From NCBI GenBank assembly GCA_900465675.1, contig UBJR01000005.1, forward strand, positions 558,001 to 622,000: 64,000 nucleotides of DNA. The letters are read 5' to 3'. The position numbers and the translations under genes were made by a program. Origin of the DNA: Hyphomicrobiales bacterium (GTDB lineage Bacteria; Pseudomonadota; Alphaproteobacteria; Rhizobiales; Rhizobiaceae). Positions 48,991 through 57,277 of the stretch are shown here, piece after piece. The stretch's first letter is position 1. The number at the start of each line of letters is the position of its first letter. The notes beneath the pieces are model-generated. The model ran no database searches. It had not been told where the DNA came from and saw only the letters and a program-made list of their open reading frames with translations.

Positions 48991-51165
48991 ATGCGTGGGC
49001 AGACCAAGGCTCTCATCTTCAAGACCAACCTTCTGACCGGCGCCGCCGCCATCGGCCTCGTAGCCGCCATGCCGGCGCAGGCCCAGGACGCGACGGCATT
49101 GGCGCCGATCACCATCCAGGGGCAGGCCGGAGCGGCAAATTCCGAGGCGACGGCGACCAGCCCGGTCAAGGGATATGTGGCGAAGCGGTCGGCGACGGGG
49201 TCGAAAAGCGATACGCCGATCAACGAGATTCCGCAGTCTGTGTCGGTGATCGGAACGCAGGAAATGGACGATCGTGGTGTCGTCAACAAGGTCGATGAGG
49301 CTCTGTCCTATACGCCTGGAGTCAACGCGCAGCCTTTCGGCAATGACGGTGATACGGACTGGTTCTATATACGCGGATTTGACGCGACCCAGACCGGCGT
49401 GTTCATGGACGGCCTCAACCTGTTCAGCTACAGCTTCGGCGGCTTCCAGACCGATCCTTTTATGCTCGAACGCGTCGAAGTGCTGAAAGGGCCCGCTTCG
49501 GTTCTATACGGTGGTTCGAACCCTGGTGGTATCATTGATCTGGTCCGCAAGCGGCCAACCGATGAGCCGCTCTACTATACCGATATCGGTATCAATAGTA
49601 ACGGCAACGCTTTCACCGGTGTTGACCTTTCCGACAAAGTCGGCTCAAGCGACACGATGACCTATCGCCTGACTGGCAAGGTTGCTGGTGGCGACAACTA
49701 CTCCGACTTTTCGCACGACACGCGCGGTTTTATCATGCCGCAGCTGACGATCGCACCCGATGATGCCACTTCCATCAATATCTGGGGCTATGCGGGAGCG
49801 CTCGATCAGGTTCATACCGGCAACGGCTTCTTCCCCTATGTCGGGACTGTCGTCGATGCGCCCTTTGGCAGGATTCCGCGCGATTTCTTCCCGGGCGAAC
49901 CGGATATCGATCAAGGCAATTACCAGCAACAGATGCTTGGCTACGAGATCAAGCATGAGTTCGACAGCGGCTGGACGGTGACGCAGAACGCCCGCTATGG
50001 GCATCTCAACAAGCATGAGGTTGCGCCCTACGCCTATGGTTATGCGAGCCCAACCGAGTTGAATCGCATCAACTTCGAGCATCAGACCGAAGTCAATTCA
50101 TTCTCTGTCGACAATCGCGCCGAGACCGAATTCGATCTTGGTGAGACGAGCCACAAGCTGATGCTTGGGCTGGACTACAAGTATTTCCAGATCGATCAGG
50201 TACAGGCTGCAAACAGCGCGACGCCGATCAGCGTAACCGACCCGATCTACGGGCTCCCGCAGCCCGCCAATCGCAGCTACATCAATCAGGTCACCACCCA
50301 GCAGCAGCTCGGCGCCTATATCCAGGATCAGATCCGCTTCGGTGGTGGCTGGCTCGCGACTTTGAACGGCCGCTACGACTACGTGGACACGAAGACCGAC
50401 AACGGCCCGACCTTCTGGGCGCCGACGCAAAACAATAGCTACGGGTACGACAAGACGGCCGTCAGCGGCAGGGCTGGTCTCGCATATGAATTCAGCAATG
50501 GCATCACGCCTTATGTGAGTGTCGCCACCTTCTTCAATCCAATCATCGCGACAAGCCTGTCGAACACCATCAAGCCCGAGGAAGGTAGCCAGGTCGAAGC
50601 AGGCGTGAAATACGAGCCCACCTTCTTCGACGGGACCATCACCGCATCGCTCTTCCAGATCACTAAGCAGAACGTTGTTGTCACGGATCCCGGTACCACA
50701 CTGTCCAGCCAGATCGGCGAGGTGCGTTCACGTGGTTTCGAATTCGAAAGCAAGGCGAATATCACCGACGATTGGAAGGCAATCGCTGGATTTTCCTATA
50801 CTGATCTCGAAATCACGGAGGACGCCAACACGTCGCTCATCGGCAACTCGCCTTATCTTCAGCCGAAGGTTCAGGCCAGCTTGTGGTTGGACTACACGAT
50901 CCCGCGCGGCGCGCTGGAAGGCGTCAGCGTCGGCGGTGGTGTTCGCTACCAGGGCTGGTCCTGGGCTGATTTTGCCAACACGAGCAAGGTTCCGGGTGCC
51001 GCTGTCTTCGACGCTGCTATTCGCTACGAGAACGAGGGTTGGGGCGCGTCTCTCAACGTGACCAATCTCTTTGACAAGGAATACGTGAAAGGTTGCGGCG
51101 GCTTGACCACCTGCGGCTACGGCGACGCTCGCACGATCACCTTCAAGCTCAGCAAAAAATGGTAA
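48991..51165 (+). CDS. TonB-dependent siderophore receptor (FhuA-like)
   Basis: A 724-residue outer-membrane receptor that imports ferric siderophore with TonB energy. It has a signal peptide (about 1-31, AMPAQAQ), a TonB box region, a plug domain (about 70-180: 'DTPINEIPQSVSVIGTQEMDDRG', 'YIRGFDATQTGVFMDGL', 'LERVEVLKGPASVLYGGSNPGGIIDLVRKRP') and a 22-strand barrel ending in the expected aromatic residue (FKLSKKW). Length and plug motifs match hydroxamate receptors of the FhuA class. ATG 48991 starts the signal peptide; the frame opens earlier without a ribosome site. It heads the operon with fhuCDB-type genes. Confidence 0.9.
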   Translation: MRGQTKALIFKTNLLTGAAAIGLVAAMPAQAQDATALAPITIQGQAGAANSEATATSPVKGYVAKRSATGSKSDTPINEIPQSVSVIGTQEMDDRGVVNKVDEALSYTPGVNAQPFGNDGDTDWFYIRGFDATQTGVFMDGLNLFSYSFGGFQTDPFMLERVEVLKGPASVLYGGSNPGGIIDLVRKRPTDEPLYYTDIGINSNGNAFTGVDLSDKVGSSDTMTYRLTGKVAGGDNYSDFSHDTRGFIMPQLTIAPDDATSINIWGYAGALDQVHTGNGFFPYVGTVVDAPFGRIPRDFFPGEPDIDQGNYQQQMLGYEIKHEFDSGWTVTQNARYGHLNKHEVAPYAYGYASPTELNRINFEHQTEVNSFSVDNRAETEFDLGETSHKLMLGLDYKYFQIDQVQAANSATPISVTDPIYGLPQPANRSYINQVTTQQQLGAYIQDQIRFGGGWLATLNGRYDYVDTKTDNGPTFWAPTQNNSYGYDKTAVSGRAGLAYEFSNGITPYVSVATFFNPIIATSLSNTIKPEEGSQVEAGVKYEPTFFDGTITASLFQITKQNVVVTDPGTTLSSQIGEVRSRGFEFESKANITDDWKAIAGFSYTDLEITEDANTSLIGNSPYLQPKVQASLWLDYTIPRGALEGVSVGGGVRYQGWSWADFANTSKVPGAAVFDAAIRYENEGWGASLNVTNLFDKEYVKGCGGLTTCGYGDARTITFKLSKKW

Positions 51166-51203
51166 GTTGACAATCATAGTAAAGTTTTGCACCAAGCAAA
51201 ACG

Positions 51204-51227
51204 GCGGGAGGGCGGTGCCCCTCCCGC
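51204..51227 (+). repeat. Intercistronic hairpin between receptor and ATPase genes
   Basis: GCGGGAGGG pairs with CCCTCCCGC (9 bp, 6-base loop). The tail AGCTGTTTC lacks a U run, so it probably reduces rather than abolishes read-through, leaving more receptor than transporter message. Confidence 0.6.
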
Positions 51228-51249
51228 AGCTGTTTCAGGAGCCCGCTTC

Positions 51250-52029
51250 ATGTCCACGCCATTTCTGAAAATGTCGGATGTCCGCTTTTCTGCAGGTGAG
51301 CGCACCATCCTCTCGGGCATCGATCTGACACTGGAGAGCGGGCGGATCTATGGGCTGGTCGGGCCGAATGGGTCCGGCAAGAGCACGCTGATGAAGATCA
51401 TCGCCCGCCAGCATGCGGCAACCGGCGGGACACTGGAACTCGAAGGCAGGAACGCGGCCGCCTGGGGCGCGCGGGAATTTGCCCGCAAGATCGCCTATAT
51501 GCCGCAGTTCACGCCCGCGACCGATGGCATGACGGTGCGTGAGCTGGTGGCGCTGGGGCGCTTTCCCTGGCACGGCACGCTTGGCCGCTTCGGCAAGGCC
51601 GATCACAATCTGGTCGATGATGCTATCGCCCGCACGAGTCTCGAAGAATTCGCCGCGCGTCCGGTTGCCAACATGTCCGGCGGCGAGCGTCAGCGGGCGT
51701 GGATTGCCATGATGCTGGCACAGAATGCCAGCTGCCTGTTGCTCGACGAGCCGACCTCGGCGCTGGATCTCGCGCATCAGGCCTCCATGCTGTCGCTGGT
51801 GGAATCGCTCAGCCACGAACGCGGGCTGACCGTCGTCATCGTTCTGCACGATATCAACCTGGCCGCCCGCCATTGCGACGAGATCATCGCGCTCAATCGC
51901 GGCCGGATCACCGCGCAGGGCAAGCCTGAAGAGATCATGCAGGCCGATCGGCTGCAATCGATCTTCGGCGTCGGCATGGGCGTCTTCACCCACCCGGCAC
52001 GCGGCGAGCCGGTCAGCTATCTGCTGTGA
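51250..52029 (+). CDS. fhuC: Ferric-siderophore ABC transporter ATP-binding protein (FhuC-like)
   Basis: A 259-residue ATPase of the iron-chelate/B12 family: Walker A GPNGSGKST, signature MSGGERQRAWIAMML, Walker B CLLLDEPTSALDLAHQ and switch His in VLHDINLAARHCDEI. AGGAG precedes ATG 51250. Its stop overlaps the next start by one base. It energises the fused permease encoded downstream. Confidence 0.9.
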   Translation: MSTPFLKMSDVRFSAGERTILSGIDLTLESGRIYGLVGPNGSGKSTLMKIIARQHAATGGTLELEGRNAAAWGAREFARKIAYMPQFTPATDGMTVRELVALGRFPWHGTLGRFGKADHNLVDDAIARTSLEEFAARPVANMSGGERQRAWIAMMLAQNASCLLLDEPTSALDLAHQASMLSLVESLSHERGLTVVIVLHDINLAARHCDEIIALNRGRITAQGKPEEIMQADRLQSIFGVGMGVFTHPARGEPVSYLL

Positions 52030-52907
52030 TGCCGATGAAAGCTCTGACACGGCGCAATTTCCTGACGATGTCGGCGGCTCTCGCCGCTCCTTCGGTGCTT
52101 AGGGCTGCCGCGCCGCCGCGTGTGGCCGCACTCGATTGGGCCCTGCTGGAAACGCTGCTGGCGATCGGCGCCAATGTGGTGGCGGGAAGCGAGCTGCGCG
52201 GCTACCGGCAGATCGCCGTCGAACCCGCCGTGCCCGGGGGCGTTGCCGACCTCGGGCTCCGGGGTACGCCGAATTTCGAAGTGCTGCGCTTCGCCAGGCC
52301 GGACCTGATCTTCAACTCCAATTTCTACAGCTGGGCCGATGGCCTGATGAGCCGGATTGCGCCGGTGAAGACCCATGCGATCTACCGCATGGGCGACATC
52401 CCCTTCCAGCGGGCGCAGGAGGTGACGCTGGCGATGGCGGCCGAGTTGCAGCTCGATAGCGGCAAGCGCTATGCCGACGATCTGATGGCCAGGCTCGACA
52501 ATTACCGGACGCTGTTTGCTGCAGGCGACGGCCGCACGATCCTGCCGATCAATCTCGGCGATGCGCGCCACTACCGCGTCTTCGGCAGCGACAGCATGTT
52601 CGGCGAAGTGTTGGCCCGTACCGGGCTGAAAAACGCCTGGCAGGGCAAGACGAGCTATACGGCGATGGCGCCGATCGGCATCGAGACGCTGGCATCGATG
52701 CCGGACACCTGGATCGTCTTCATCCCGCCGCATCCGCCGGATGCGATGGTGACGCTGCAGAGCGGTGCCTTCTGGCAGGCCCTTCCCGCCGTCCGGGAAG
52801 GCCGGGTGCTGACGCTTGGCTCCATCAATCCTTATGGCGCCTTGCCTGCGGCATCGCGCTTCGCCGATCTGCTTGCGAAGGGGCTTACCGATGCATGGAA
52901 TGGTTAG
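52029..52907 (+). CDS. fhuD: Ferric-siderophore periplasmic binding protein (FhuD-like)
   Basis: A 292-residue class-III binding protein with a twin-arginine-type leader ('MPMKALTRRNFLTMSAALAAPSVLRAA'). Features include 'RVAALDWALLETLLAIGANVVAGSEL', 'FEVLRFARPDLIFNSNFYS' and the conserved 'GIETLASMPDTWIVFIPP'. It delivers the ferric siderophore to the permease. ATG 52029 gives TGATG coupling with the ATPase gene; a GTG three bases upstream is also in frame. Confidence 0.87.
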   Translation: MPMKALTRRNFLTMSAALAAPSVLRAAAPPRVAALDWALLETLLAIGANVVAGSELRGYRQIAVEPAVPGGVADLGLRGTPNFEVLRFARPDLIFNSNFYSWADGLMSRIAPVKTHAIYRMGDIPFQRAQEVTLAMAAELQLDSGKRYADDLMARLDNYRTLFAAGDGRTILPINLGDARHYRVFGSDSMFGEVLARTGLKNAWQGKTSYTAMAPIGIETLASMPDTWIVFIPPHPPDAMVTLQSGAFWQALPAVREGRVLTLGSINPYGALPAASRFADLLAKGLTDAWNG

Positions 52908-54879
52908 CCGCCGGGTGGCCGATGGCCGCCCGAACGGCACGCTCATCGGCGTAGCCGCGTCTTTTGCGGCCTGCGCCTTGGTTTTCGCTCTGCTCGTCGC
53001 CTTCCGGCCACGTCTGCCGGAAGGGCAGGCGGCGCTCGATGCGGTGCTGCTATGGCAGAGCATGATGCCACGCGCCGCGCTGTCGCTGATCGCTGGCGCG
53101 GCCCTCGGCCTTTCCGGCTTTCTGCTGCAGCGAGTGCTGCGCAACCCGATCGCTGATGCCTCGACGCTCGGCATCGCGTCTGGCGCGCAGCTTGCCATGA
53201 CGATCGGCATCAGCGTTTCGCCGCTGCTGCTCGGGTTTTCGCGCGAGCTGGTGGCGTTTGCGGGCGGGCTTGTGGCGGTGGCGATCGTGCTGGCACTTAG
53301 CTGGCGGCGCAGTCTCGATCCGGTAACCGTCGCCCTGTCGGGCATGATCGTGACCTTGATTGCCTCGGCGCTCAGCGTCACCCTCATTCTCGCCCGCGGC
53401 GAATATGCCATGTCGATCTTCATTTGGGGCGCGGGTTCGCTCAGCCAGCAGGATTGGCATGCGGTAATCTCGCTGGCGCCACGGCTGCTCGTGGGCCTTG
53501 CTGTCGCCGTTCTTCTGTTGCGGCCGCTGCAGGTGCTGTCGCTCGACGATGCCGGTGCGAAAAGCCTCGGCGTCGCCCTGCATACGACCCGCCTCGCCGT
53601 GCTGCTGCTCGCCGTGTGGCTGTCAGCCTCTGTCACCGCAGAGGTCGGCATTATCGGCTTTCTCGGCCTTGCCGCCCCGGCGATTGCCCGCCTTGCCGGT
53701 GCGCGCACCACCCGACAGCTGGTGATTGCCGCGCCGCTGACAGGTGCCGCGCTGCTGTTCTTCACCGATTGCCTGACGCAGCTTCTTGGTCCGGGCTTTA
53801 CCGATCTTGCTCCCGCGGGCGCGGCAACCGCGCTGCTCGGCGGCCCGCTGTTGCTTTATCTCCTGCCACGCGTCCACTCCTTCGCGTCGGTCACGGCGCA
53901 GACGACCGTGGCGATCAGGCGTCTTCAAAGCCCTGGCCGAGTGTTCCTGCTGCTGCTCCTGGCGCTTGCCCTTGTCGTCGCCCTGGTGTTGACCACGGCA
54001 CCGGCCGACGATGGCTGGCATATCGCCACCGGTACGCTGTTTACCGATCTGCTACCGCTGCGCCTGCCGCGCACCATCGTTGCCGCCGGTGCGGGCGCGA
54101 TGCTGGCTGCCGCCGGCTTCATCATGCAGCGGGTGACCGGCAACCCGATCGCCAGCCCGGAAGTGCTCGGCGTCAGCACCGGTGGCGGCGCGGGGCTGAC
54201 GGTTGCGCTGTTCATCTTCGGTTTCCCTCCGCCCTTCGTCATGCTGGCATCCATGGCGATCGGCGCGCTCGTCGCCTTCCTGATCATGATCGCCATCGCC
54301 GCCCGCGCCCAGTTCGCGCCCGAGCGTCTGTTGCTTGCCGGTATCGCCATCGGCGCCTTTTCGATGGCGATCGTCTCGATGGTGCTGGCGCAGGGCGATA
54401 TGCGTGGCTACGTGCTGCTGACCTGGCTGACTGGCTCCACCAACCGTGCCGGCAGCTTCGAGGCCTGGACGGCGGTGATCTCGCTCGCCATTCTCGCCGC
54501 ACCGCTGCCCTTCCTCAGCCGCTGGCTCGCCATCCTGCCACTCGGCGGTCCCTCGGCGCGCAGCCTCGGCCTGCCTGTCGGCGCCAGCCGTCTGTTGCTG
54601 GCGATGATCGCGGCGCTGATGACCGCGGTTGCCTCGTTCCTCGTCGGGCCGCTCAGCCTCACTGGCCTGATCGCGCCGCACCTAGCGCGGCTGACGGGTT
54701 TTCACCGGCCGGGCCAGCAGCTTGCTGCCGCGATCCTGATTGGCGCAGGCGTTCTTGTCGTGGCCGACTGGCTCTCGCGCGTGGTGATCTATCCCTATCA
54801 GGTCCCGGTCGGCCTCTTCGCGGCGCTGATCGGTGGCCCCTATCTCATCTGGCTCCTGACGCGAAAGGAAGCGGCATGA
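52891..54879 (+). CDS. fhuB: Fused ferric-siderophore permease (FhuB-like)
   Basis: A 662-residue permease made of two tandem FecCD-type halves, each about 330 residues with around ten membrane helices, as in E. coli FhuB. Duplicate motifs include 'QRVLRNPIADASTLGIASGAQL' and 'QRVTGNPIASPEVLGVSTGGGAG', and 'GIIGFLGLAAPAIAR' and 'LTGLIAPHLARLTG'. This fusion is typical of hydroxamate siderophore systems. It overlaps the binding-protein gene by 17 bases. ATG 52900 is an alternative start. Confidence 0.9.
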   Translation: MHGMVSRRVADGRPNGTLIGVAASFAACALVFALLVAFRPRLPEGQAALDAVLLWQSMMPRAALSLIAGAALGLSGFLLQRVLRNPIADASTLGIASGAQLAMTIGISVSPLLLGFSRELVAFAGGLVAVAIVLALSWRRSLDPVTVALSGMIVTLIASALSVTLILARGEYAMSIFIWGAGSLSQQDWHAVISLAPRLLVGLAVAVLLLRPLQVLSLDDAGAKSLGVALHTTRLAVLLLAVWLSASVTAEVGIIGFLGLAAPAIARLAGARTTRQLVIAAPLTGAALLFFTDCLTQLLGPGFTDLAPAGAATALLGGPLLLYLLPRVHSFASVTAQTTVAIRRLQSPGRVFLLLLLALALVVALVLTTAPADDGWHIATGTLFTDLLPLRLPRTIVAAGAGAMLAAAGFIMQRVTGNPIASPEVLGVSTGGGAGLTVALFIFGFPPPFVMLASMAIGALVAFLIMIAIAARAQFAPERLLLAGIAIGAFSMAIVSMVLAQGDMRGYVLLTWLTGSTNRAGSFEAWTAVISLAILAAPLPFLSRWLAILPLGGPSARSLGLPVGASRLLLAMIAALMTAVASFLVGPLSLTGLIAPHLARLTGFHRPGQQLAAAILIGAGVLVVADWLSRVVIYPYQVPVGLFAALIGGPYLIWLLTRKEAA

Positions 54880-55919
54880 CGGCGCAATTCCGGCTTTCGG
54901 GTACGGCAATTCCACCGGATGCCAGGCATATGCTGGAAGAGATCGCCGAGCATTTCGCCGAGCATGCGTCGGTGACCCGCAACGGGGAAACCGTGCATCT
55001 CGAGCATGAGATCGGTGCAGCCGATATTCGCATCGCCGGCGAGACGCTGACAATCGAGCTCGCCTCGAACAGCGAGGACGAGCTGACGATGATCCGCACC
55101 GTGCTCGCCGAGCACCTCGTCCATTTTGCCGGGGAGAAGAAATTCCAGCTGACCTGGTCGGAAAAGCCGAAGCCGGCGCTGCCGGGCAATATGCGGCTGG
55201 CGACGGTGACGGGCGCGCGCAATATCACGCCGCATATGCGCCGGGTCACCTTCTCCTGCCCCAATGTTCAGGATTTCCGGCAGGGCGGGCTGCATGTGCG
55301 CCTGCTGTTGCCGCAGAATGGCGAGGCGCCGGTCTGGCCCACTGTCGGCGACGATGGCCGCATTCAGTGGCCGGACGAAAAGATCACCGCCGTGCGCATC
55401 TACACGATCCGCAGCGTCGATCCGGAGCGCGGTGAGGTCGATATCGATTTCGTACTTCACGAGGGCGAAACCATGCCCGGCGCCACTTTCGGGGCGACGG
55501 CGGCCGCTGGCGACTTGATTGGTATCATGGGACCGGGCGGTGGCTGGATGCCCGAGGCGACCGATCTTATCCTCGCCGGAGACGAGACGGCACTGCCGGC
55601 CATGCTGCGCATTGCCGAAGCGGCACCGGCCGGAACCAAGGTCCGCTTCTTCGGCGAGGTTGACAGCGCGTCCGAAGAGCAGCCGATCGCGTCAGCGGCT
55701 GATATCCAGACTGTCTGGCTGCATCGCAACGGTGCTGCGGCCGGAACGGCGGGCAGTCTGCAGCGGCTGATCCGCTCACTGGCGCCGCAATGCGCCGCGC
55801 CCACCTTCATTTGGGTTGGCTGCGAGAAGGCGGAAGCCGTGGCGATCCGCGAATATCTGAAGGACGAGCTGCAATATGACCGGCAGTGCATGCGCGTCGG
55901 CAGCTACTGGGAAAAGTAA
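54876..55919 (+). CDS. Siderophore-interacting flavoreductase with N-terminal DUF2218 domain
   Basis: A 347-residue fusion. Residues 1-97 form a DUF2218-type domain ('LEEIAEHFAEHASVTRNGETVHLEHEIGAADIRI'). The rest is a siderophore-interacting protein of the ViuB/YqjH type with FAD-binding RIYTIR (about 173-178), 'IMGPGGGWMPEATDLILAGDETALPAMLRI' and the C-terminal 'CEKAEAVAIREYLKDELQYDRQCMRVGSYW'. These enzymes reduce ferric siderophores with NAD(P)H in the cytoplasm to release iron. The ATG overlaps the permease stop by four bases and the gene completes the uptake operon. Confidence 0.88.
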   Translation: MTAQFRLSGTAIPPDARHMLEEIAEHFAEHASVTRNGETVHLEHEIGAADIRIAGETLTIELASNSEDELTMIRTVLAEHLVHFAGEKKFQLTWSEKPKPALPGNMRLATVTGARNITPHMRRVTFSCPNVQDFRQGGLHVRLLLPQNGEAPVWPTVGDDGRIQWPDEKITAVRIYTIRSVDPERGEVDIDFVLHEGETMPGATFGATAAAGDLIGIMGPGGGWMPEATDLILAGDETALPAMLRIAEAAPAGTKVRFFGEVDSASEEQPIASAADIQTVWLHRNGAAAGTAGSLQRLIRSLAPQCAAPTFIWVGCEKAEAVAIREYLKDELQYDRQCMRVGSYWEK

Positions 55920-55920
55920 A

Positions 55921-55960
55921 AGGCGGACCGGCTTTCGCCGATCCGCCTGATGTCTCTTTT
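55921..55960. terminator. Bidirectional intrinsic terminator
   Basis: AGGCGGA-C-CGGC and GCCG-A-TCCGCCT pair around TTTC with one mismatch. TCTCTTTT follows on the plus strand and TTTTACTTTT on the minus strand, serving the siderophore operon and the TerC-family gene. Confidence 0.8.
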
Positions 55961-55973
55961 CAAAGAAAGCCTG

Positions 55974-56591
55974 TCAGCCGGCCAGATAGGGCCAGACCTC
56001 AAGTGCACCGCGATACATCATGTCGAGCGCGACGTAGAGGATAATAGCCAGGCCGACATAGGCGATCCAGCGGTGCTTGGTGAGCAGGCGCGCGATGAAG
56101 TTTGCGGCAATACCCATCATGGCGATCGACAGGGCGAGACCGGCGACGAGGACCGTCGGGTGTTCGCGGGCAGCTCCGGCAACAGCCAGCACGTTGTCGA
56201 GCGACATCGACACGTCAGCAATGACGATCTGGCTGGCGGCCTGCCAGAAGGTCTTTTTCGGCTTGCCCTCGGCGGCCTCAAGCGCGCCTTCGCCTTCCGC
56301 ACCATGCTGCGAACGCAGTTCGCGCCACATCTTCCAGCAGACCCAGAGCAGCAGCAGACCACCGGCGAGCAGCAGGCCAACGATGGCGAGCAGCTGAACG
56401 GTGATCGAAGCGAAGATGATACGCAGTACGGTAGCGGCCAGAATGCCGACCAGAATGGCCTTCTTGCGTTGATCGGCCGGAAGGCCGGCGGCGGCAAGGC
56501 CGATAACGACGGCGTTGTCGCCGGCAAGCACGAGATCGATCGCGATGACCTGCATAAGCGCAGTCAGGCCCGCGGCAGTAAAGATTTCCAT
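55974..56591 (-). CDS. TerC/YjbE-family integral membrane protein
   Basis: A 205-residue protein with about seven membrane segments and conserved acidic residues inside them ('VIAIDLVLAGDNAVVIGLAA', 'VIADVSMSLDNVLAVAGA'), the hallmark of the TerC/YjbE/YkoY group. Several members are linked to manganese or other metal export. A spacer 'EGEGALEAAEGKPKK' divides it into two halves. A leader hairpin GTTCGG-N3-CCGAAC (56609-56623) lies just before its GGGGGAC ribosome site. The metal cannot be told from sequence. Confidence 0.88.
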   Translation of the reverse strand: MEIFTAAGLTALMQVIAIDLVLAGDNAVVIGLAAAGLPADQRKKAILVGILAATVLRIIFASITVQLLAIVGLLLAGGLLLLWVCWKMWRELRSQHGAEGEGALEAAEGKPKKTFWQAASQIVIADVSMSLDNVLAVAGAAREHPTVLVAGLALSIAMMGIAANFIARLLTKHRWIAYVGLAIILYVALDMMYRGALEVWPYLAG

Positions 56592-56731
56592 GAAAAACGT
56601 CCCCCGATGTTCGGAAGCCGAACTAGAGCCCGCAAAACGTTACGTCAACCGGCAATCATCCGGGTCCACGCAAATGTCCCGGATGTGTGTCCTGCCAGTC
56701 CCACGCCGGAAATGCGCGGGGAGGCTATCGC
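56592..56731 (-). promoter_or_regulatory. Upstream region of the TerC-family gene
   Basis: On the minus strand TTGACG (56642-56647) and TAGTTC with a 17-base spacer could be a promoter. CATCCGGG/CCCGGATG arms (56657-56664, 56678-56685) form a hairpin further upstream, perhaps ending the preceding small gene. No manganese riboswitch consensus could be traced. Confidence 0.4.
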
Positions 56732-57034
56732 CTAATGTTTGAGCTTGATGATGATCTCGCGATATTCGTCGGCGATCGCAATGGCTGCCTTCGCAACGAC
56801 CGGACTGATGGATTTATGATCAATCGCGATGCGGCAGGTTTCGAAGACGCCGCGCAGCTCATGCTCGATATCCGACAGCTGCGGATATTTCTGCACGAGG
56901 AGGTGCGGCAGCAGGCGCGCCTTGTCCCTCATCGGTTTGGAATTGCTGGAGAAATTCAGGTTTTCAGCGATCACGTCCCGGATCGCATCCTCGAGACGCC
57001 ACGTTGCACCGATCATATCCGTGACTGACACCAT
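56732..57034 (-). CDS. Hypothetical 100-residue protein
   Basis: I do not recognise this protein. It is mostly alpha-helical in appearance, charged, without signal or membrane segment ('MIGATWRLEDAIRDVIAENLNFSSNSKPMRDKARLLPHLLVQKYP', 'ISPVVAKAAIAIADEYREIIIKLKH'). The frame is open to an ATG at 57136, but that codon is the first base of a strong hairpin and lacks a ribosome site, while ATG 57034 has AGAGGGG five bases upstream. It lies between the cyd operon and the TerC-family gene. Confidence 0.6.
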   Translation of the reverse strand: MVSVTDMIGATWRLEDAIRDVIAENLNFSSNSKPMRDKARLLPHLLVQKYPQLSDIEHELRGVFETCRIAIDHKSISPVVAKAAIAIADEYREIIIKLKH

Positions 57035-57049
57035 GCTACCCCTCTTCTT

Positions 57050-57070
57050 CAGGCGGGCATATTCCGCCTG
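57050..57070 (-). repeat. Leader hairpin of the hypothetical gene
   Basis: CAGGCGG and CCGCCTG with a 7-base loop lie immediately before the AGAGGGG ribosome site of the downstream gene. Confidence 0.5.
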
Positions 57071-57106
57071 AATAATATGAAGCAAGGCTTGTGCCAGCTT
57101 TGCGGG

Positions 57107-57136
57107 ATGCCGGGCGGCAATTGTGGCGCCCGGCAT
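57107..57136 (-). terminator. Hairpin at the end of the cyd operon
   Basis: ATGCCGGGCG and CGCCCGGCAT, a perfect 10-bp stem with a 10-base loop, 18 bases after the cydX stop. The tail CCCGCAAAG has no U run, so termination would be weak or factor-dependent. Confidence 0.5.
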
Positions 57137-57154
57137 CGTCTCAATTCGTGAAGC

Positions 57155-57265
57155 TCAGGATTTCTTCTTCTTGGCTTCGTCGTCCATCAGCTCATACCAC
57201 ATGGCGTTGAGGACGGCGAAGGCGGCTGCGAGCGGCAGGCCGAGGATCCATGCGAAGTACCACAT
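57155..57265 (-). CDS. cydX: Cytochrome bd oxidase small subunit CydX
   Basis: A 36-residue single-helix protein starting MWYFAWILGLPLAAAFAVL and ending in a charged tail with MWYELMDDEAKKKKS. This is the CydX/CbdX pattern: an aromatic N-terminus, one membrane helix and a short polar tail containing the conserved Glu. It stabilises the haem centre of cytochrome bd. AAAGGAG precedes the ATG, and the gene begins 12 bases after cydB. It is too short for most automatic gene callers. Confidence 0.88.
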   Translation of the reverse strand: MWYFAWILGLPLAAAFAVLNAMWYELMDDEAKKKKS

Positions 57266-57277
57266 CGTCTTTCTCCT

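Noticed and set aside
53424..54875. Open frame extending the siderophore reductase 484 codons upstream through fhuB
   Set aside because: The region is coding for the FhuB-like permease in another frame; the reductase family begins at the ATG overlapping the permease stop (54876).
56592..56731. Possible manganese (yybP-ykoY) riboswitch upstream of the TerC-family gene
   Set aside because: Expected from family knowledge, but I could not find the conserved core or a plausible expression-platform terminator; only simple hairpins are seen.
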